From an archaeon (GTDB taxonomy: Archaea; Nanobdellota; Nanobdellia; SCGC-AAA011-G17; GW2011-AR17), in the NCBI GenBank assembly GCA_023245975.1, contig JAHFJF010000028.1, positions 1-9,558 of the forward strand: a stretch of DNA of 9,558 nucleotides, given 5' to 3'. The notes beneath the pieces are model-generated. The model was not told the origin of the DNA. It saw nothing but the letters and a program-made list of their open reading frames with translations, and ran no database searches. Of this stretch, positions 6,023 to 9,558 are shown piece by piece. Every line of letters begins with the position of its first letter. The first letter of the stretch is position 1. The position numbers were made by a program, and so were the translations under genes.

Positions 6023-6634
6023 TTATAGGTCCTCGTCTTCTATTTTGTTTAAGGCTGCCCCCATCATTCCATTTAAGTCTATTTTTGATTCTTCTATATC
6101 GATTAGTTCGATGGAAGATTTAGTTGCAGGATGCTTTGGCCCTAGTAAAGAGCACATTTCCGGCCCGGTTGAAAGCTCATATGTTCCTATTTTTTTAGCT
6201 AATTCAATTGTTTCTATCTTGTCATAAGAAAGCAATGGCCTTAAAACTTCCATTTTGGTTGCCATCGTTATGTTCGTCAGGTTGCTTAATGTTTGCGAGC
6301 CTACCTGCCCTAGGGAATCTCCTGTTATTAAGTAATCACAATTGTATTTTTTGGCTAGTTTTTCTGAAATCATCAGCATCAGCCTTTTTGTCAGGATATA
6401 ATAATATCTGTGATTGCACTTCTTGGTTAGCTCTTCCTGTATTTGGCCAAATGGTACCAGTATGAACTTCTTACAGCCGACCGCCTTTGCCAGTGATTTT
6501 GCCTTGTTTTCAGCTTCCTTGTTTACAAACGGTTCGCCAGAGAAATGCACTGAATATAGTTCCATCTGCTTGGCCATAATCCAGCCTGCAACAGGGCTGT
6601 CCAATCCTCCAGAGATCAATAGTAATCCTCGCAT
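6023..6634 (-). CDS. thiI: ThiI-like PP-loop sulfurtransferase, AANH domain only
   Basis: ThiI makes 4-thiouridine at tRNA position 8 and in some organisms supplies sulfur for thiamine. This 203-aa protein starts directly at the PP-loop (SGGLDS, residues 8-13) and matches the C-terminal adenylation domain of ThiI: GDSLGQVGSQTL (105-116), LRPLLSYDK (131-139), KKIGTYE, and GPEMC with C161 at the place of E. coli C344. The N-terminal ferredoxin-like and THUMP domains that bind tRNA are absent, as is a rhodanese domain. An in-frame TAA (the stop of the upstream gene) lies 24 nt before the ATG, so no longer start exists. Only one Cys lies in the catalytic motif, unlike the two-Cys motif of methanogen ThiI. 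It is followed after 2 nt by ttuB. The family is clear; the real substrate in this reduced form is uncertain. Confidence 0.85.
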   Translation of the reverse strand: MRGLLLISGGLDSPVAGWIMAKQMELYSVHFSGEPFVNKEAENKAKSLAKAVGCKKFILVPFGQIQEELTKKCNHRYYYILTKRLMLMISEKLAKKYNCDYLITGDSLGQVGSQTLSNLTNITMATKMEVLRPLLSYDKIETIELAKKIGTYELSTGPEMCSLLGPKHPATKSSIELIDIEESKIDLNGMMGAALNKIEDEDL

Positions 6635-6658
6635 TTTAAAGAAGAGGCAGGGCGGTGG

Positions 6659-6925
6659 TTAATAAACCTTTTTCAATAGGATCGAGTAGATTTTAGCCGA
6701 TAATTCCTTCATTTCATCTACATTGGTACCTTCTTTGAACAGTATTTCTCCGTATGCATGTACAACAATGTTGTATCCATCAGCTTTTATCAAGTATAAA
6801 ACAGGAGTTTCAGATACAATTTCAAATTTCCCCTTGAGATTTTTTAATTCAAGCTTTTTATTGTGCTTTAGCTTCGCGCTGTAAGCTCCCTTTGTCTTGC
6901 ATTTCTCGAATGTGAACTCTTCCAT
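6659..6925 (-). CDS. Hypothetical small protein (88 aa), first gene of the thiolation operon
   Basis: I do not recognise this family. The protein is lysine-rich (MEEFTFEKCKTKGAYSAKLK...) and has one Cys near the N-terminus, a strand-rich middle (FEIVSETPVLYLIKAD, YNIVVHAYGEILFKEG) and a final helix (VDEMKELSAKIYSILLKKVY). The pattern of strand, GEILFKEG turn and helix vaguely recalls a half-repeat of the TBP-like fold, a guess from pattern only. It has no membrane segment or signal peptide. The ATG at 6925 has a TATA-like box about 26 nt upstream, and the stop is 24 nt before thiI in the same frame, so it is probably cotranscribed with thiI, ttuB and ttuA. A helper in tRNA binding for the THUMP-less ThiI is possible but unsupported beyond position. 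Confidence 0.7.
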   Translation of the reverse strand: MEEFTFEKCKTKGAYSAKLKHNKKLELKNLKGKFEIVSETPVLYLIKADGYNIVVHAYGEILFKEGTNVDEMKELSAKIYSILLKKVY

Positions 6926-6947
6926 ATTGGGAACAAACCATCATGAC

Positions 6948-6955
6948 ATTATAAA
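6948..6955 (-). promoter_or_regulatory. TATA-like box of the thiolation operon
   Basis: On the minus strand the sequence reads TTTATAAT, centred about 26 nt before the ATG at 6925. It lies in the only free stretch (6926-6966) between this operon and the upstream protease stop. No Shine-Dalgarno site is present between box and ATG, so a leaderless mRNA is expected. Confidence 0.5.
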
Positions 6956-6966
6956 ATTTATCTTAT

Positions 6967-8244
6967 TTAATGCCTTCTTATATATTCAAGCAGCCTGTTT
7001 AGGTTAAGAAACTTGAAGCGATAAGTGAATCTTCTGTTAGGAGTTACTATGATGCTAGATTGCCTTTCTCCAGATTTAATTAGTGCGTTTTTTATTGATT
7101 CAAACGAATATTCCCTGTTATGCTCACGAGAATATTCTATGGCTGCGCCGACTGCCCCTGCAACAAATGGCCCGGAAAATGAAGTGCCATCCCAGAATGT
7201 GTGTATGTTATTGCGCCTTGTCCCGTAAACCGTTTCTCCGGGAGCAAATATTTCTCCATCTAGATCAGAGAAATCAGCCACTTCATCCAGGATATTAGTT
7301 GCTCCTACTGAAATGGCAAATGGGCTACCGTCAGGCAAGTGCTGCAATGATTTTAGTGTGATAGAAGAATCATTTCCTGCAGACGCCACTACTATGGTTC
7401 CAGTTGCTGATATTCTTTCTATGACTTCTTCCAACGCCTTATTTGCATCTTCGAATGTCATTCCATCTAATTCTGTAGGGTAATCCAACCCCCAGCTGTT
7501 GTTTATTACGTCAAGATGGTCCGAATAAGCAACATCAAATGCTTCAAAGACATCACTGATATTGTTCTCTCCAGATTGCTGATGTATCTTGTAGACATAA
7601 AACTTGCATTCGGGTAGTATTCTTTGTATGATTGAAGCGACAAATGTTCCATGACCATAATCATCATAAGCCTGTTCTATAGTATCTCCATGATTATAGA
7701 CATGGTCATGGAATCCTGCCACCATCCCGGAAAATTCAGGGACAGCTGAGTCAATCCCAGTATCAAAAATTCCAATTTTGATCCCTTGGCCTGTAACATT
7801 ATTCCGCCTTAATGCAGTTGCCCTTACCCTGTTATGTGCCCATTCATTTGATAGTGTAGTCGGTTTTTCAGTATCATCTTCTATAACACGAATATAAGAT
7901 GGGGATGTCCGAACATTTTCTAAAGATCCATTTCTTCTTACATAGAATTCCAAATCGCCAGAATTAACCAATTCATCAAGTTTTTCTTTAGTAGCATTAA
8001 CAACAGATGCTTCAAGATTATTATAGTCAGTAACTATTTCTATATTGGCAATTCTAAAAACCTCTGCTGAATCTTTTCCTTCAAAAGCAAATGCCAAATA
8101 TAATTCTTCAGGATTTTCTTGTTGAGAAATACTAGGTTGCTGTGATATTGAGTTGATATTTCCTTCACTATTCTTTAATGGGTGTAAGTATATTCCAGCC
8201 GCTAATGCTATTGAAGCCAGTACTTTAAAAAACCTATTTTTCAA
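6967..8244 (-). CDS. Exported subtilisin-like serine protease (S8)
   Basis: Endopeptidase with the subtilase triad D161 (GIFDTGID), H198 (YGHGTFVAS) and S355 (DGTSFSGP), plus oxyanion-hole N291 (ASAGND) and the family segment VINNSWG. Before the catalytic domain is a propeptide-like region (about 48-112: YLAFAFEGKD to LEFYVRRN) that resembles I9 inhibitor domains, and a Ser/Gln-rich linker. No in-frame ATG exists near the N-terminus. I chose TTG at 8244 because it yields a classic signal or anchor segment (MKNRFFKVLASIALAAGIYL) with GGTGAT 3 nt upstream. The frame stays open to TTG at 8328, but that start would place coding sequence over the promoter and put about 28 odd residues before the hydrophobic segment. 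No lipobox Cys. Expected to act outside the cell or anchored to the membrane. Residue numbers use the 8244 start. Confidence 0.9.
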   Translation of the reverse strand: MKNRFFKVLASIALAAGIYLHPLKNSEGNINSISQQPSISQQENPEELYLAFAFEGKDSAEVFRIANIEIVTDYNNLEASVVNATKEKLDELVNSGDLEFYVRRNGSLENVRTSPSYIRVIEDDTEKPTTLSNEWAHNRVRATALRRNNVTGQGIKIGIFDTGIDSAVPEFSGMVAGFHDHVYNHGDTIEQAYDDYGHGTFVASIIQRILPECKFYVYKIHQQSGENNISDVFEAFDVAYSDHLDVINNSWGLDYPTELDGMTFEDANKALEEVIERISATGTIVVASAGNDSSITLKSLQHLPDGSPFAISVGATNILDEVADFSDLDGEIFAPGETVYGTRRNNIHTFWDGTSFSGPFVAGAVGAAIEYSREHNREYSFESIKNALIKSGERQSSIIVTPNRRFTYRFKFLNLNRLLEYIRRH

Positions 8245-8247
8245 AGC

Positions 8248-8253
8248 ATCACC
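8248..8253 (-). promoter_or_regulatory. Shine-Dalgarno-like site for the protease TTG start
   Basis: The minus strand reads GGTGAT, a six-base match to the usual archaeal anti-SD complement, ending 3 nt before TTG at 8244. Spacing is short but usable if pairing centres on GGTG. It is one reason for preferring this start over TTG at 8328. Confidence 0.4.
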
Positions 8254-8313
8254 GCTGATTATATACGGCCGTGAAGTTAATAAATCTAGCAGGTTACTAG
8301 AAATTTCCAAGAA

Positions 8314-8326
8314 AAGCTTATATATC
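8314..8326. promoter_or_regulatory. TATA region between the protease and the membrane-protein gene
   Basis: AAGCTTATATATC is a good TATA-like box, centred about 28 nt before the plus-strand ATG at 8349. It is near-palindromic (AGCTTATATA read either way) and could also direct minus-strand transcription from about 8294, giving the protease mRNA a leader of some 50 nt that contains the GGTGAT site at 8248-8253. A second minus-strand TATA-like stretch (GTATATAAT, 8258-8266) is only about 18 nt from the chosen protease start, which is too close. Confidence 0.5.
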
Positions 8327-8348
8327 AAGTTATTATTTTATTATTCTA

Positions 8349-9558
8349 ATGAAGAGAGGTATTATTCTATTAATGGTTCTTAGTTTGGTTCCAGCAGTTT
8401 TAGCTCAGGAGCAAGGGATTTTCAGTTCTGCCTTCTCATTGATATTCGGTCCAGTAAGTGGCGGTGCTGGAAACGACATTGTCCTTAAGATTGGATTATG
8501 GCTGGCATTGATATTCATTTTCTTCCAGGGCGCACAGAAGATATTTAAGCATAAGGATCAGTCTGGCCAGGATGTTCCTGCAAAAAAAATAGCAATAACA
8601 TTCTCAATTATAATTGCAACAATTGCTGTTAGGTTCATGCCTCCATCAGTGGCTGGGGGCTTGGGAACAATTACATGGATAGCAGCGTTAATATTATTGC
8701 CATATACATTAATTAGTTTCGTTACAGACAATACTTGGGCCAAGGTAATAGGCACTGGTGTAACTGTATTGTTTACTTGGGGTTTGTTATCCAGTTATGG
8801 TGCTCCTTATGTTTTTCCTTTCATTCGCGGCAGCGAGTTTTTCTCTGATTTGTATTATCTACTTACACCGCAGTCTTATTTATTGCCGATAATAGCTGCT
8901 GGAGTTCTTCTCATATTGATTTTGATATTTTTTGCAGGAAAAGGCTCCAGTGATGGTGCCGGTGGGAGTAGTAATGGTGGTGGATTCTTTGATTGGCTAG
9001 CAAGAAGAAGAGAGGCCAAGGCTGCAGTGAAGCAAGCCAAGCTGCAAGCAAAAGCAGCTGTGAAACAAGCAAAATTGCAGGCCAAGTCAGCTTCTCAGGG
9101 TAACAAAGCACAAGTACAAGCCGCAAAAGCTGCGTTAAAACAAGCTAAACTACAAGCGAAGGCTGCAAAAGCTCAAAAGCCAGGATTCTGGGAGAGAAGA
9201 AGACAAGCTAAAGCAGCAAGACAGCAAGTAAAACCAGAAGTTGGAAAGTCACCACAAGTAAAAAAGCCAGGATTCTGGGAGAGAAGAAGACAAGCTAAAG
9301 CAGCAAGACAGCAAAAAGCTGTTCAGCCATCAGGTCCGGGAAGATTTAGAAGAGGCGTAGATTGGTTAGGGAACAAATTCAGAAGACAGCCAAAGGCAAA
9401 GCCAATGCAAGCTGAACCATTGCCGCAGCCATTTGCTTCTGTAAAGCCAGGTTCAGCAAAAGAAAGAAAGGAATTTGAAAGGTTGCAAGAGCAGATGAGG
9501 GCCGGGGGGCATCCATTGCCACAGCCATTTGCTCCTGTAAAGCCAGGTTCAGCAAAAG
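8349..9558 (+). CDS. Multi-spanning membrane protein with repeat-built cationic tail (3' end outside window)
   Basis: I do not recognise the family. The 403 visible residues start with a signal peptide (MKRGIILLMVLSLVPAVLA, likely cut before Q20) and then hydrophobic helices at about 43-61, 81-96, 104-127, 133-149 and 177-196. The loop at 62-80 is lysine-rich; 150-176 is aromatic and not basic. With the N-terminus outside after cleavage, the positive-inside rule puts the 62-80 loop and the long tail in the cytoplasm. A Gly/Ser linker (198-212) leads to a tail rich in Lys, Arg, Ala and Gln, built from 11-residue units AAVKQAKLQAK (225, 236, 261), two copies of KPGFWERRRQAKAARQQ (277, 306) and two of a PLPQPFA.VKPGSAK unit (357, 389). 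Such tails suggest binding to nucleic acid, ribosomes or acidic partners, but this is inference. It shares a promoter region with the exported protease. Confidence 0.85.
   Translation, partial: MKRGIILLMVLSLVPAVLAQEQGIFSSAFSLIFGPVSGGAGNDIVLKIGLWLALIFIFFQGAQKIFKHKDQSGQDVPAKKIAITFSIIIATIAVRFMPPSVAGGLGTITWIAALILLPYTLISFVTDNTWAKVIGTGVTVLFTWGLLSSYGAPYVFPFIRGSEFFSDLYYLLTPQSYLLPIIAAGVLLILILIFFAGKGSSDGAGGSSNGGGFFDWLARRREAKAAVKQAKLQAKAAVKQAKLQAKSASQGNKAQVQAAKAALKQAKLQAKAAKAQKPGFWERRRQAKAARQQVKPEVGKSPQVKKPGFWERRRQAKAARQQKAVQPSGPGRFRRGVDWLGNKFRRQPKAKPMQAEPLPQPFASVKPGSAKERKEFERLQEQMRAGGHPLPQPFAPVKPGSAK
9021..9161 (+). repeat. Three 33-bp (11-residue) coding repeats, AAVKQAKLQAK
   Basis: Units lie at 9021-9053, 9054-9086 and 9129-9161. 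The first two encode identical peptides and the third differs by Val to Leu, yet the DNA differs at many third positions (for example CTG, TTG and CTA for the same Leu). The peptide is conserved while the DNA has drifted, so these are older repeats under protein-level constraint. The unit should form a highly basic helix. Confidence 0.85.
9175..9314 (+). repeat. Two identical 53-bp direct repeats in the tail
   Basis: The stretches 9175-9227 and 9262-9314 are identical over 53 bp and have a period of 87 bp (29 codons), so the frame is kept. They encode KPGFWERRRQAKAARQQ. Perfect identity, including third positions, points to a recent in-frame duplication or gene conversion. Confidence 0.9.
9417..9558 (+). 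repeat. Two near-identical 46-bp direct repeats, second cut by the window end
   Basis: The stretches 9417-9462 and 9513-9558 match at 44 of 46 positions, with a period of 96 bp (32 codons). They encode PLPQPFASVKPGSAK and PLPQPFAPVKPGSAK. The second copy runs into the window edge, so the repeat unit and copy number may be larger than seen. Confidence 0.85.

Noticed and set aside
5707..6123. 138-codon plus-strand open frame across the ttuA/ttuB/thiI junctions
   Set aside because: It is Phe/Ser/Leu-rich low-complexity translation from the reverse of Lys/Glu-rich genes, with no matching promoter and three well-supported genes on the other strand.
8876..9126. Two minus-strand open frames rich in Ala, Leu, Cys or Ser opposite the repeat tail
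   Set aside because: They are shadows of the Ala/Lys/Gln-rich repeats; the plus-strand frame continues from a well-formed membrane protein.
9504..9509. Run of six G as a frameshift-prone site in the tail
   Set aside because: The frame and the second PLPQPFA repeat continue correctly after the run, so there is no sign of a shift.
8955..9558. Direct repeats considered as a CRISPR array or tandem DNA element
   Set aside because: The repeats are in frame within an open coding sequence, of different unit types and spacing, and lack CRISPR-like spacers or palindromes.

Overview
The window looks like a compact chromosome segment from an archaeon, most likely a small-genome, AT-rich lineage of the DPANN type. 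The evidence is a type II (archaeal/eukaryotic) methionine aminopeptidase, TATA-like boxes about 25-30 nt upstream of several first start codons (a leaderless pattern), few convincing Shine-Dalgarno sites, gaps of 1-3 nt inside operons, and low GC (high thirties percent by eye). Phylum-level placement is inference. There is no rRNA, tRNA, CRISPR array, insertion sequence or attachment site that I can support.

Layout. (1) 1-1425, minus: N-terminal 475 codons of a family B DNA polymerase that resembles the E. coli Pol II type more than the classical archaeal replicative PolB. (2) 1426-1478: short divergent promoter. (3) 1479-2342, plus: a pentapeptide-repeat protein whose frame is cut by one in-frame amber codon at 1818-1820, with the five-residue register kept on both sides. 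(4) 2400-4893, plus: a tight operon of methionine aminopeptidase, cysteine desulfurase and a dCTP deaminase-like protein. (5) 4894-6925, minus: an operon facing the previous one, read as an 88-aa unknown protein, a ThiI-like PP-loop sulfurtransferase without THUMP domain, a TtuB-type ubiquitin-like sulfur carrier and a TtuA/Ncs6 tRNA 2-thiolase. The last codons of the two operons touch. (6) 6967-8244, minus: a secreted or anchored subtilisin-like protease. (7) 8349-9558, plus, running off the window: a signal-peptide-bearing, five-helix membrane protein with a long Lys/Arg/Ala/Gln-rich tail made of several kinds of repeat; it appears to share a promoter region with the protease.

How they fit together. 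The cysteine desulfurase can mobilise sulfur from cysteine; TtuB (thiocarboxylate on its C-terminal Gly-Gly) and the two PP-loop enzymes use sulfur for tRNA thiolation. So donor, carrier and two acceptors lie within about 3.4 kb, in two convergent operons. No E1-like activating enzyme for TtuB is present here. The protease and the repeat-tailed membrane protein are both predicted to enter or cross the membrane and are divergently arranged, so they may form a functional pair; this is inference.

The observations most worth checking are the amber codon inside the register-perfect pentapeptide gene, the repeat-built cationic tail of the membrane protein, the minimal ThiI in an operon with TtuB and TtuA, the Pol II-like polymerase, and the replaced conserved Asp in the dCTP deaminase-like protein.
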